Assembly: GCF_037975245.1 (NCBI RefSeq)
Contig: NC_092562.1
Coordinates: 15,614,021 to 15,678,020 of the forward strand
Direction: 5' to 3'
Origin: Apostichopus japonicus
Taxonomy: Eukaryota > Echinodermata > Holothuroidea > Aspidochirotida > Stichopodidae
DNA length: 64,000 nt
Part shown: positions 11,056 through 21,713 of the stretch, in pieces
Numbering within the stretch: the first letter of the stretch is position 1
How the letters are laid out: every line of letters starts with the position of its first letter
Translations under genes and position numbers: made by a program
The notes under the pieces: model-generated
The model's input: only the letters and a program-made list of their open reading frames with translations
Told to the model about the DNA's origin: nothing
Database searches by the model: none

Positions 11056-14000
11056 GTGAGACTTAAGTCTTGTGCTTACACTAGTAGTTTTTGTTTGTTT
11101 TTTATATTTTTTATGGCATAACTTTTCATGGTATACGTATAAGAAACTTATCGCTGATCAGTTTGGCTTTTTTTACCTTTAATATATATAATACTGATTA
11201 AATATCGTCAGATTGCCGATATCTGTTTTCTCAAATTTAGCGGAACTAGTTCGCATAACGTTAAGCTTTCGTTGTATTAAGACGTATTAATATTTATAGT
11301 ACACACATGTATGTAAATTAGGACCTCCTTAACAAAATATTGATATCACGATACCTTAATGATGGAAATGTACTTGAACTGTGTAAATTCAAAAGGGAGA
11401 TTCACATCTCCGTGCCTTCCTTGAATGTTATACTTATAGCAATATTTAGAAGAAAATGCATGCTGTGCCTACCTGTGTCCAGGAATGTCATTGAAGATGA
11501 GGCTAACCTTGGACTTGGCCCAGGTCCTAATCTAGTAAATCAGTGCAAAGGCACTGTTACTTGTTAGGCTACAACGAATTATCTATAGGCCTTCATTCAT
11601 TAGTGGAAAATATAACAACTTAATTTAAAAATCAATTAATTGTAGAGGTAATAATTACTATGCAAACATCCTCTGTTGATATTATTAAATCGCGCTAGGC
11701 CTAAGTCAAAGTTAGGTCTGGGATATACAGTAGTACATCCTTGCTTGAATGCAAAGCACTTTTGAAAATGGCATAGCAATAATAACTGTAACTTAAGCCC
11801 AAGTTGAAAGTTTCATATTTGTGTTAGACTCTAGTAGAGTATTTGCAGCTTTATAAATTATGCCAACCTAAATTTCCACTTCATTTCTGCCATTGAAGTA
11901 GACTGTACCATATTGTAAAGGTTGCAAAACATTTATAAATATACTTCTACAGAAATTGCCCAGAAGTGTCATCAAGATATGTCAAAACTATAGATGTAAA
12001 CTTAGTACTTCATTGATCCCATATATAAACAGAGGTAGTAAATTTTGCATTACACAACTTGGGAATTACCATTTACCACATAAAGTACAACTGGAGTGTT
12101 TCTCTAAAAAAAAAGAATGAATTCTTTAATATATGTGAAGCAAGTTAATTGACTTCGCTGTGTTTTGTAAATCATTTTTAAAGCATCTTTATTTTTACTA
12201 GGACTTTCCTAAGCTTCAAAATGACCTTATCCTTAGAGCTGCCAGGGGGGAGAAGACAGAGAAAGTTCCTGTGTGGGTGATGAGGCAAGCTGGACGATAT
12301 TTACCTGGTATGAAGCTCAATCTTACTTCCAAAATTATTTAGATTACAGTAATTTGTTAGAATGTTATCATAATATGAAATTAAAATGCTATGGTGCAGA
12401 ATTTGCTTCTAAGGTCAACACGCAATTATTTTGAAAGGAGGTTCATGGAGATGGAGTCATATCTGCCAAGAAACAGCTCACAGGATTTTACCTTTCCACT
12501 CGGGACTTTGTGTATAGTCTCATGATGTTCAATTCCCACATGCAAAATACTAAACCATGGTCATGTTAAAATGAGTACAATGCTTTGTAAAATATCGAGG
12601 CTTTGTGCAGAAATATCCAGAGTCTTTCAACATTTAATTTGAAGTTTACACCATTAGGGTGAGGGGGTGGGGGGTGGATGGATAGAGGGAGGGGACAAGT
12701 TGGTAGGACTGCTGATTTGAAGGCTTCACATGTACAGTATTTAACTCCAATAAATTATTAACTGTACAAGTTTTATGATATTGATACTATGTGATTAATG
12801 ATTATTATATGGATTAGTGTGATAGGTTAGTGAAATTGTGACTTCCAAATTTTGTATCAGCAACATCCAAAATTGTGTCCCAACTACTGTATGGAGTAGA
12901 TGTCAATCCATCGACAAAATCATTGAAATATATTTTTCCCACTTAAAAAATCATTTCAGAATTTAAGGCTATGAGAGCTGAACATGACTTTTTTAAGGTT
13001 TGTCAAACTCCTGAGCTAGCTTGTGAGATCACTTTACAGGTAAATAATTTACATTCTTTGTTTCTCTTACTTCATTATAACAAAAATCTTCATTTTCATT
13101 TTCATTCTCTTCATTCATTCTCTTCATTCATCTTGATTTCTGTTCAGTGCAGCTTGAAATCCACTGAAACATTTGCCTATAGTATAAACTAGCAGGAAAT
13201 AAATAATCTGGTATCGCTTTGTATTAATTGGCAAATTGTGTACTGTATACAATCTCAAAAATTGTATGGCAATTTTGCATACAGTAACCATAGTGTGTTA
13301 AGTGAGACAAAGTTTATCGCCTTTAACACTGCTACACAAAATTTGAGCACTACATTATTCCCTGACTAGCATGAACACCTCAAGAATGGTTGAAAGGAAA
13401 TCCCTGCAGCGAGAGAAAGAACTCAATGATTCAATGAGAATTGAAGGGAAGTCACTATGAATTTGAAAATTCATATGCTACAGGGGTAGGGGTGAGGTGT
13501 TGGTGGCATTGGGAGAGAGAAAAACAAAATTATTTATGTATTTCTGTTTGACTTTTAAAGATTTTCCCATTTTGTTATAATTGTTCTCTTTACAAACTTT
13601 GCTAATACATTTTTCAATATCCTCCTTTCAACAGCCTATACGAAGGTTTGAATTAGATGCAGCAATCATCTTTAGTGATATTTTAGTGATTCCACAAGCC
13701 CTCGGTCTCGAGGTTCTAATGGTTCCAGGCAAGGTAAGAACTGATAGATAAATTCAGACAAATAATCTTAAATCTTCATCCCTTTGGTATTTGTCATCTT
13801 CCAATGTTTTCCCGCTTTGATTGAGGTGATGTTAGAGGGAGGGGCAGTGGGGATGGGGGGGGGTGATGGATGGTAAGGAGGGTAACTTTTATACCTCTTT
13901 TTATACCTCTTTTGGGACAAAGTTAATTTAAGTGAGCAGCATCAGAATACCCACATATCAATTTAACCCAGCTTGATTATAACTCACTGACAGCAGTTGG

Positions 14001-17000
14001 TGTTGAATGTTTACAAACATTTGTTGTATGTTTCATTGGATTTTCACTCGGTCCACAAATTACTGATTATTGGCATCCATTACAACAAGTAATGAAATCA
14101 GGTCTCCTTTTTTCTTCTTCAAAATTTTTGAAATTGTTTTTTTTCTCTATCCAGGGTCCAACTTTTCCAGAACCTATAAATACACCAGAAGATCTCAAAA
14201 GACTTGACCATGATGTAGATGTATCAAAGAGCCTGAAGTACGTTTATGATGCTATTACTTTAACCAGGCACAGACTGGAGGGGAAAGTTCCTCTGATCGG
14301 TTTTGCTGGTGCCCCGGTGAGCAACATTTAACACATTTAACATGAGTAACACAGAGCCAGAAGTAGTTGTGTGATGCTGTTATTGTACATCAATCAAGCT
14401 CATCTCACCTGTCTTCTTCTTGCCTAGAGGCAAATAAGGCCTCCACAGAGCATCTCCATTCATCTCGGCCGGCAGCTCTGTTCTGGCTTCATTCCAGGAT
14501 CGCCAACCAGCCCTCTCTCTCTCTTTGTCTACTGTCCTGCGCCATGTTGTTTTTGGTCGCCCTCTTTTTGGTCGTTGCTGTCATCAATCAAGCACAACTA
14601 GACAAAAATGTTCCTTTGATTGGTTTTGCTGTTGTCTCAGAAATCAATGCTGTACTTAGCTATCACAAACCAATGCTGTACTTACTTATCACAAAACATG
14701 AGGATGTGTATGATGCTATTACAGGTTTACATTAGCCAGGCACAAAACTGAAGGATAAAGTTCCTCTGATTGGCTTTGTAGGTGGCCCAGTAAGTATTTT
14801 TTTTGCACAGACCCAGAAGTAGTTGTGTGATTTGATTTTACGTTAACCAGGCACAAACTTGAGAGAAAAGTTTCTTTCATTGGGTCACTTGGTGTCTCAG
14901 GCCATCAGTTTGTCATTATTACAAAGCATGAAGTATGATACTATTATATTATGTTCTGTTATATTATGTTATGTTGTGTTTTGTAATGATGTGTTATATT
15001 ATCTTACTGTATGATATCTAATCGTACGTTATATTATACAAGAACAGGTATAATAAGAGGAGTGAAGCTTGCAGGTTATATTCAAAGAGCTTGAACCACG
15101 TTCAGAAACTGGTTCAAAATCAAAACGTGCAGTAATATTCCATAGACTGGCTTTGCAGACCTGCCCATGTAAGTGCCCCAATTATTTTGCAGATTTGTTT
15201 GTAACATATGACTGACTAGCTATTGATTTTAGAGTTTTCTTCTATTTTTCTATCCCAGTGGACGTTGATGGCATACTGCATAGAAGGGGGTGGATCCAAG
15301 ACCCTATCGAAATGCAAACGCTGGCTTTATGCTCATCCGAACGAAAGTCACCAGTTTTTGAAATTATTAACCAAAGTCATTTCAGAATATTTGATTGAGC
15401 AAGTAGCAGCTGGTGCACAGGTAGATTCTATTTCTTTCATTTTTTTGTGTTTTTTCTTTTTATCGCAATGCATCCTACTACATGTGCATGAAAATGGCTG
15501 TCAATAATCATTGCTGTATAACTTCAAAATGCCTCCACTGATAAACTGACCAATCAAAGTACAAGCATAGCAGTAGTATTGAGATCATGCAGCATTGCTG
15601 TTCTAGTTTTCTTACCACCTCCCTGTATTAGAATTACATTCTCACTGATTTAGTTAATAACTTACTGAAATGAAAAAGAATATATTAATTTAATATTTAT
15701 ATATTTATAATTAATAATTAGAATATAAAAACAATCGGTCATTCATTGAACAATTATTATCAAGTTTGGTTTGCTGTGTATGATTAAGTTGTCCCTTTGT
15801 TGGTTTAAACCCAAAAGCAGTTGATAAAAGTATCTGATTGCCTTTTACAAACAAAGCTTCACTTCTGACCAAGTTTCTCTTGACCTCTGACCTCTTGAAT
15901 AACTTGGGCAATGATCTCTGGGATGCCTATGACATTTTTCATTTTTGTGCAAAAAGGCACAATTAGTCGCAGAAGTATGGTGCAATACCGGATTCAGCTC
16001 CGATTTTGCCAATTCTCGTATGCAAAGTGGAGTTGATAACACTGCAAAGTGGAGTAGGTACCGCTGCAAAGTGGAATAGGTACCCCTTCTTTGAAAGTGT
16101 GGTAGTTGTAAAAGCCAAGTATTGATGCTGCTAATCATTTAAAAACAAGCAGGCTTAAAACCACAAAATAACAAAACAAATAATGTTGAAAATACTTCCT
16201 ATAGAAAAAGGATTTAAGCTTTAATTGCCACCAACGAGTTTAAACTTTTTGAAAATAGTTCCGTGCAAGGGTAAAAGGGATCTTCAGCATTTCTACAGAG
16301 GGCGATGACATATCCTGACAGAGCCGTTGCTACGGCACTGGTTCCTAGTACCTGTGATACACATCTCCAAAGATTTGTAAAGAGCTGTAACATATCTCAG
16401 TTTATGTGCTAATTGTGAACAGATGGTCGAAGAGAAGAATCGCATGTTTAAGCCCAGTACATGAGGGCGTTGTGGTCAAGTGGTTAAGGCAGTGGACTTG
16501 TGATCTAAGGATTACAGGTTCGAGCCCTGGCCAGATCATTGCGTTGTGTCCTTGGGCAAGGCGCTTTATCTCCATTGCCTCTCTTCACCCAGGTGTGTGA
16601 ATGTGGACTTGCCAGGTAACTTGTAAATATAGTTACGTGCTCCGGTTTGTGGCTGCACCCTATGGGAAGTCCCCCGGGGGACACGTGGTTGTGGTGCACT
16701 ATGGTGCCCCAGGAGAGATTGATTGAATTGTGCACAGTTTGGTGTGTAGGTGTGTCAAGTTACCAATGACCAGGGTTGTTAAGTCGTGTGAGAGGGCCTT
16801 GGCCCTGAACAAGACTGTAAACCTAAATAAATAAAAAATACATTCCTTTTTGGAGACTTGGATACAAGTTTACTGATGCTCAAAGCTCAAACTCAGTTTA
16901 GTGGACATGATTGAAAATGGCTCAAAGTAGCTTTCCGATTGGATGACAACCAGATGCGTGTAAAGTTGTCAAAAGGACAGTGGGCAACATTTCGTTGCTA

Positions 17001-19461
17001 TCATGAGTGCTAGTTATGAGTAGCAAAAACAGTATGCTAGTTAGAATATTTCACACTCTGTGTGAATTAGGCAATGTGCATACTGTATGCCCAGAGGTGT
17101 CAGTCAGAGATTCCCACAAAGGAATTCTCAGGGATTTTGTAGCCTACATATAACAGGGCACTGTTGATTTAGGCCTTTCAAACAGTACACTCTGAAATCT
17201 TCTATTATTAGTGGGATTAAAAACACAGATTAAGGAAGAAGTTATATCCCCTGATGACCTTGGTTATATCAAAAATTTGGTGAAAGGCTGCATTGGTCAG
17301 TTTGCCTCGCTGTGACAACAGTGTGACACAAAGGTCTTCACATAGGCTTTAAGACCATTCCAGCATTCTACAATAATGTCAAAGAAGTGCTTAAAGTGTA
17401 TGTGATACTAAGTATTGTAACCAGTTATGTATATTTGGTATTTATATATGACCATCAAAGTACAAGCATAGCAGTAGTATGGAGATCATGCAGCATTGAT
17501 GTTCTAGTTTCTTACCACCTCCATTAGAATTACATTGTAGCTCATTTAATAAATATACTAAATACTGTAACCAGTTATGTATATCTAGCAATGGTATGAG
17601 GCCATTGTATTGTCCCTTAAAAAGTCTGCAATCTACATATTTGTGAGAAAGGGGCTTCTTTGATCAAATTGCTGATAATCTAAACACATTTGCCTCGTTT
17701 AGAGAGAGAACTATCTCCTTAAATCAGCCAATATCACAAATATTTTCAATCTTCATAAAATAATGTATTTTATATTTATTCTTGTTTTGTTTGTTTCTGT
17801 AAAAAGCTGCTTCAGGTTTTTGATTCTAATGCTGAGTTCCTTGGTTACGACCAGTTCATGTCATTCTCCCTCCAATACCTGAGATCAATAGCTTCATCTG
17901 TCAAAGCTGGTCTTAAAGAGAGAGGAATTGAGCCAGTCCCAATGGTAAGCAGTGCACTTTAATAAATTGAATATATTTATAACGGACAAAGTGACATTGA
18001 CAAGTAGGGGGGGGGGGTGAATATATAAAAAAAACTGTAACATATCAATATCAACTGTGACATGCTGATGCTAAATTTAACATACTGAATTTGCTGCATA
18101 GCATATTGATATGAATTCTGAAGTTGTGAAATGGATTGCACCACACATGAAAGAATAAAGGTTCAAACCAGAAATTCAGCCTTTTCTCATATTAAAATTA
18201 AAACAGTTGATCTTCTTCTTGACGTGCTGGTATTGAGTTGTAACGTGTTGATATTATTTCTGATATGATGATACTGAAATCCAACATTGTGATTGAAAAC
18301 AATGGCATGCTGACATTAAATTGTAGCATGTTGATATGTCTTTGCCCTGGCGTTCTGATCATTTTTCTCTAAAATTTTTGGAAACTAATGGAATTTCAAT
18401 CTTACCTTCTCAATATCTCAAGGTATTAAGATGTATATTCCTACAGAAGAATGCCCTATGGAATCTTTGAACAAGCTTTAGCTCATTACAAAATTGTGCA
18501 AAAACGATGATGAGTTAGATAGTAACTTTAATTTATTTAATTTTGTGCCAGATTGTCTTTGCTAAAGGAGCTAATTACGCCACCAAAGAACTTTCAGAAA
18601 TCGGTTATGATGTTGTTCAGTTGTCGTGGACTGTAAAGCCAGAAACCGCAAGGTACGTAACCTGAATTCCCTGCTCATTGAAAATGTAACCAGTGTTTGT
18701 TGAAATTTGGAAAGTTTGTTTATATACCCTGTAATACAGAGAAATAGTTTGTTCAAACAGCCAGTTGATTTAACGATGCAGCATATGCCATCACACATTT
18801 GAGCACATATTTATTGTAATCAGGTCCAAATTTACCTTTTTGTTGGGCCATGTTTCCAGACATTAACAATACAAATTTCAACAAAAGTATATAAACATAT
18901 ATATATTTTTCAAAATGGACATCAGTCCTTCACATATGCCTCATTGTGAAAAGTGCTCAAGATTTTGATGATATGGAACAAATCCAAGATTATGTACCAA
19001 TCGATGCTCTAAGATAAATGTTGTTGAGTACCTGACCTTTAAGGTTTCTTGATTAGTTTGAGGTCAAAGTTCATTTGCAGTTGTTAATTTTTATATTGCT
19101 TTTGAGTACAAAGTTACCAATGGCATCAGACTCTGCACCAGTGGTAATTTGACACTGTAGTCATTGAACCATTATTTCTGAAGAGAAGACGCCTCCTTAA
19201 TCGATATTTTGTTCTTTTTCCATATCACACAGGATGGAAGCACCCTCGGTCACTCTACAAGGGAACCTAGATCCATGTGCAATGTACGCACCACCAGATG
19301 AGATAAGTCAACTTGTCTCTCAGATGTTAACAAAGTTTGGTACTCAAAGACTGATCGCTAATCTCGGACACGGCGTCTACCCAGACTTTGATCCTGACCA
19401 TGTCAAGGCATTCATCGACGCCGTTCACGTCCACTCGGCAAAAATGAACGCGACGAACTAA
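11032..19461 (+). CDS. UROD: Uroporphyrinogen decarboxylase, complete, 9 exons
   Basis: Fifth enzyme of haem synthesis: decarboxylates the four acetate side chains of uroporphyrinogen III to give coproporphyrinogen III, without cofactor, as a cytosolic homodimer. Joined exons: 11032-11055, 12202-12307, 12960-13039, 13635-13733, 14155-14316, 15259-15420, 17807-17944, 18552-18652, 19233-19461. They total 1101 nt, 366 residues plus TAA; the human enzyme has 367. All introns are GT-AG and all phases agree. By alignment from memory with human UROD, the active-site residues are present: Arg36 and Arg40 in MRQAGRY, Asp85 in FSDILV, Tyr163, Ser218 and His337 in NLGHG. The ATG was chosen because it has A at -3 and G at +4 and its 8 codons splice in phase 0 to exon 2. 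A G replaces the human Asp in the IVFAKG segment, which is not catalytic. Intron 5 holds decayed copies of exon 5. Confidence 0.97.
12202..12307 (+). CDS. UROD: UROD exon 2
   Basis: Residues 9-43 plus the first base of codon 44. Carries the UROD signature around [14 protein letters not shown], with substrate-binding Arg36 and Arg40. Acceptor TTTTTACTAG, donor GGTATGAA, phase 0 in and phase 1 out. Confidence 0.97.
12960..13039 (+). CDS. UROD: UROD exon 3
   Basis: Completes Glu44 and encodes residues 45-70 ([12 protein letters not shown] through EITLQ). Acceptor TCATTTCAG, donor CAGGTAAAT, leaving in phase 0. Confidence 0.97.
13086..13133 (+). repeat. (TTCAT)n-like microsatellite
   Basis: Short TTCATT/TTCATTC runs in UROD intron 3. 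Confidence 0.8.
13635..13733 (+). CDS. UROD: UROD exon 4 (catalytic Asp)
   Basis: Residues 71-103. Contains [16 protein letters not shown], with Asp85 equivalent to human Asp86, which contacts the pyrrole nitrogens. 99 nt, phase 0 on both sides; acceptor TTTCAACAG, donor AAGGTAAGA. Confidence 0.97.
14155..14316 (+). CDS. UROD: UROD exon 5
   Basis: Residues 104-157, from GPTFPEP to [10 protein letters not shown]. 162 nt, phase 0 on both sides; acceptor TCTCTATCCAG, donor CCGGTGAGC. Its last ~95 nt are the parent of the decayed copies downstream in intron 5. Confidence 0.97.
14351..14640 (+). pseudogene. Decayed copy 1 of UROD exon 5 3' end, split by an insertion
   Basis: Bases 14351-14399 match exon 5 from AGAGCCTGAAGT onward. 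The match resumes at 14582 and runs through GTTCCTTTGATTGGTTTTGCTG to 14640. The two halves are separated by 182 bp. The donor GT at the exon end is lost. Confidence 0.75.
14400..14581 (-). mobile_element. 5'-truncated non-LTR retrotransposon 3' end (RTE-like)
   Basis: 182 bp flanked by the 12-bp direct repeat CATCAATCAAGC (14388-14399 and 14582-14593). The minus strand reads NRAAGRDEW and [14 protein letters not shown] followed by TGA, like the extreme C-terminus of LINE reverse-transcriptase proteins, with almost no 3' UTR and a GATGA-like end. The family is assigned from memory only. Confidence 0.55.
14704..14796 (+). pseudogene. Decayed copy 2 of UROD exon 5 3' end with donor
   Basis: TATGATGCTATTACA and AAAGTTCCTCTGATTGG match the exon closely. 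A small insertion shifts the frame and creates TAG. A donor-like CCAGTAAGT is retained. Confidence 0.8.
14806..14901 (+). pseudogene. Decayed copy 3 of UROD exon 5 3' end
   Basis: CAGAAGTAGTTGTGTGAT is shared with copy 1 and TTAACCAGGCACA with the exon; the end is diverged (TCACTTGGTGTCTCAG). A fourth, short fragment may begin at 14925 (AAGCATGAAGTATGATACTA). Confidence 0.7.
14938..15040 (+). repeat. Degenerate TTATATTATG repeat
   Basis: Imperfect TTATATTATG/TTATG units in UROD intron 5, just after the exon 5 copies. Confidence 0.7.
15259..15420 (+). CDS. UROD: UROD exon 6 (catalytic Tyr)
   Basis: Residues 158-211, starting [12 protein letters not shown]. Tyr163 corresponds to human Tyr164. 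162 nt, phase 0 on both sides; acceptor TTCTATCCCAG, donor CAGGTAGAT. Confidence 0.97.
15549..15640 (+). repeat. Segment duplicated at 17450-17536
   Basis: CAAAGTACAAGCATAGCAG, GAGATCATGCAGCATTG and TTCTTACCACCTCC occur in the same order at both sites in UROD intron 6, with few differences. A SINE lies between them. Confidence 0.9.
16018..16085 (+). repeat. ~24-bp tandem repeat, three copies
   Basis: GCAAAGTGGAGT/GCAAAGTGGAATAGGTACC units in UROD intron 6. Confidence 0.85.
16463..16840 (+). mobile_element. tRNA-derived SINE, full length
   Basis: tRNA-like head with A box (GTGGTCAAGTGGTTAAGG) and B box (GGTTCGAGCCC), then TGTGTCCTTGGGCAAGGC, a core motif known from several animal SINE families. 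A ~280-bp body ends in TAAATAAATAAA. The ORFs across it are spurious. Lies in UROD intron 6. Confidence 0.85.
17450..17536 (+). repeat. Second copy of the 15549-15640 segment
   Basis: See the first copy. It is surrounded by two copies of TGTAACCAGTTATGTATAT (17415 and 17567), so further local duplication has occurred. Confidence 0.9.
17807..17944 (+). CDS. UROD: UROD exon 7
   Basis: Residues 212-257, [13 protein letters not shown] through EPVPM. Ser218 corresponds to human Ser219. The acceptor AAAAAG is pyrimidine-poor next to the junction. A CAG nine bases further in is an in-frame alternative, but the chosen site keeps the LLQ that matches human ALQ. Confidence 0.95.
18040..18345 (+). repeat. 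Degenerate repeat of CATGCTGATATTAAA-like units
   Basis: Units such as CATGCTGATGCTAAA, CGTGTTGATATTA and CATGCTGACATTAAA recur irregularly in UROD intron 7. Confidence 0.5.
18552..18652 (+). CDS. UROD: UROD exon 8
   Basis: Residues 258-290 plus two bases of Arg291 (IVFAKG through SWTVKPETA). Acceptor TTGTGCCAG, donor AAGGTACGT, phase 2 out. Confidence 0.96.
19233..19461 (+). CDS. UROD: UROD exon 9 (C-terminal, stop)
   Basis: Completes Arg291 and encodes residues 292-366 plus TAA. Contains [10 protein letters not shown] and NLGHGVYPD, with His337 equivalent to human His339. Acceptor TATCACACAG. Confidence 0.97.
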
Positions 19462-21044
19462 GTGGTTGGTTAGGAATATTTCAATATGTGAGAGCAGCTT
19501 GTCAAGAAAAGGGAACTTTTCTAATAATTCACTTTCCAATTTACAGCACTGCCAGGAGCTGACTGACTGACCTGGCAATCAGGCTGTGTCCGAGGGCCCA
19601 TGGAGAATTGGGGGGGGGGACATTATCCTCTATAGGGCTCTCCACCGTTTACATTAAGACACTCACAAATCATAACACGGGGCTCTGTCATATCAATATA
19701 GTAACTGCTGACATCACAACATGAACAAACATCGAGTGAAGTGGATCTAAGAGATGTATTACTCTTGAACTCTGTTGAGATTTGTCATAATGAACAAGCT
19801 ATTTGTAAGGTGGAATATTTTATGCCAAAACTCAAAATCATTCAGGTGCTGGAAGAAAGAATGTGTGGCCTTAGTCTTGAGCTTTTGATTGCCCCTTTTT
19901 TGTTGTTGCAAGGACTGAAATTTGGCCTATAAAGTACCTGTAACAATGTGATATAAACAGGGTTTACCTATCTGTACTGAAGGGCAAGCCTGATGAGAGG
20001 GGGTGTAAGGGGGGGGGGCAACATCTCTGTTGACCAGAGTAAATTTGGGGGATGTGGAAAAGCAGGGAATAAAGAGTGATGTATTTTCATTTCATAATAT
20101 CCATAAAGTAAAATGAAGACACAGTTTTCCTCGGAACCAACCTGGCCATCTATGCCCCTGTTGAAAGAGTTGATCGAATAACAAATTGTTACGTATTATA
20201 TGATAGATCTGTAAAGAGTGAATATAAATATTCAAAAGTTCAAGTAATCGTGAGTATATAAACATGTGTGGTCGATACCATGATCTTTACTTATAATTTC
20301 CATATTCTTGTTAGGAACAATCAAAATTTGTAGGGTGAGGAAGGAGGGAGGGGGCAGTGGGAGGGAAAATGACCTCGTAGTGCCTATGGGATTATGAGAT
20401 AGGTACAAGATCAGCATTTAACAGGGATTAAAATGTTTTGTTAGTTTTGCCACAACTCTAGAATTTCATTTAATATTTTCTTTACGCTGGGATTATCAAA
20501 AGTCAAAGCTATTTGGATGTACCAAAGGCAGACATTTTCTATTTGTAGGTCATTCCTATTTAGATGTAATGCTTACATTAATGCATCATATTTCTGTTTA
20601 TTTGAAAGTAACATGCATACTTTCAGTGAAAATATCTGGTTTTGCAACAGACAATGCACAGTAAACTTTTCTTGAGAAGGGTGGGGAGGGGTTTAATAGC
20701 ATGAAGTTTATTTCTTAATCATTCAATCTAGCTATGACATTATTATATATGTTTTTTATGTACTGTCAGGTAACTATTCTGCTCTGATTGTTATATATAT
20801 TTATACATATATATACACAAAATAATTTGTCTTAATGTATAAGACATTGCTTTTCCTTGCCTTGTGTTTTGCAAAGTTTATACACAAAAGAATGAATTGG
20901 TATACTAGATTTCTTATATTAGTAGTTTTGAGGTGACTGATAATTTCTTCTGTTTCAAAAACATTGAATCTTCTTTCTTTGTATCTTTTTTCTTCCATTT
21001 TCCATTTTTTTTAAAATATATAAATGGTTCTTTGGTTGGAAATG

Positions 21045-21054
21045 AATAAATAAA
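21045..21054 (+). other. UROD: Putative UROD polyadenylation signal
   Basis: Overlapping AATAAA hexamers followed about 40 bp on by GT-rich GTGTTGTTCTTTTCG. Another AATAAA is at 20068. Use of either is inferred. Confidence 0.45.
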
Positions 21055-21160
21055 ACAAGGAAAGTGGTCAGCTGAGAATCAGGTACAAGTGTTGTTCTTT
21101 TCGTCTCTACATTATATACATAAAAAACAATTGATAATGCCTGCTAACCTCTAAATAGCC

Positions 21161-21456
21161 AAAAAGGAGGTGCTTCTACTCATACAAGTAAGGTGATGAT
21201 GGTGCTGCTGTAAAAGGTGAGGTAACTACTCTAAACAGGCGACGTTATTACAACTATAGGCGGCGATGTAAACTAGTGGGCTACTACTTGGCTATACAGG
21301 AAGGTGCTTCTACTCAAAACAGTGCTACTCCTACAAGTGATGATGCTACTGTAAAAGGTTGCTACAACCCAAAAGTTGCATCGTAACTTGTAGGAATAGT
21401 AGCACCTCCTGCTTAGAGTAGCAGCACATCCTGTAGAGGGTAGTAGCACCTCCTTG
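21161..21456. repeat. Imperfect foldback repeat between UROD and Hook
   Basis: AAGGAGGTGCTTCTACT (21164) is inverted as AGTAGCACCTCCTT (21442-21455). Inner direct and inverted copies carry TACAAGTGATGATG and CTGTAAAAGGT. Confidence 0.65.
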
Positions 21457-21625
21457 TTAGGGTAGCAACTCCACTGTTTATAGTACTTAGCATTGTCACT
21501 TGTGGCACTTTTGGCGTTCCATACATTTCAATGACCGATAGGCGGAGCAAACGTACGTAATAAGTAGAGGTAACTTAACTTACATTTCTATTTCGTTGGC
21601 AATTGTGTTATTAGTAATAACAGGG

Positions 21626-21631
21626 TATATA
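21626..21631 (+). promoter_or_regulatory. Possible TATA-like element of Hook
   Basis: GGGTATATATTCCC lies about 50 bp before the Hook ATG, at a spacing that would allow a very short 5' UTR. No initiator is evident. Confidence 0.2.
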
Positions 21632-21674
21632 TTCCCTTACAACCTTCTCCCGTCAATGTTTCTCCGTTGAAAAA

Positions 21675-21713
21675 ATGGCAGGTGAAGAACTATGTGAAAA
21701 CTTAATCACATGG
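21675..21713 (+). CDS. HOOK: Hook exon 1 (start codon)
   Basis: Residues 1-13, MAGEELCENLITW, phase 0 out at a GTGAGT donor. Context AAAAAAATGG is strong. It matches the LCDSLMIW start of vertebrate Hook proteins. Confidence 0.93.

Larger units (their letters stand above)
19462..21674 (+). other. UROD 3' UTR and Hook upstream region
   Basis: The stop at 19459-19461 is followed by AT-rich DNA with two AATAAA sites (20068, 21045), then the foldback repeat and about 220 bp before the Hook ATG. No conserved ORF. Confidence 0.6.

Noticed and set aside
16463-16540. Possible tRNA-Leu/Ser gene
   Set aside because: A and B boxes are good but no acceptor stem closes and a SINE body with an A-rich tail follows.
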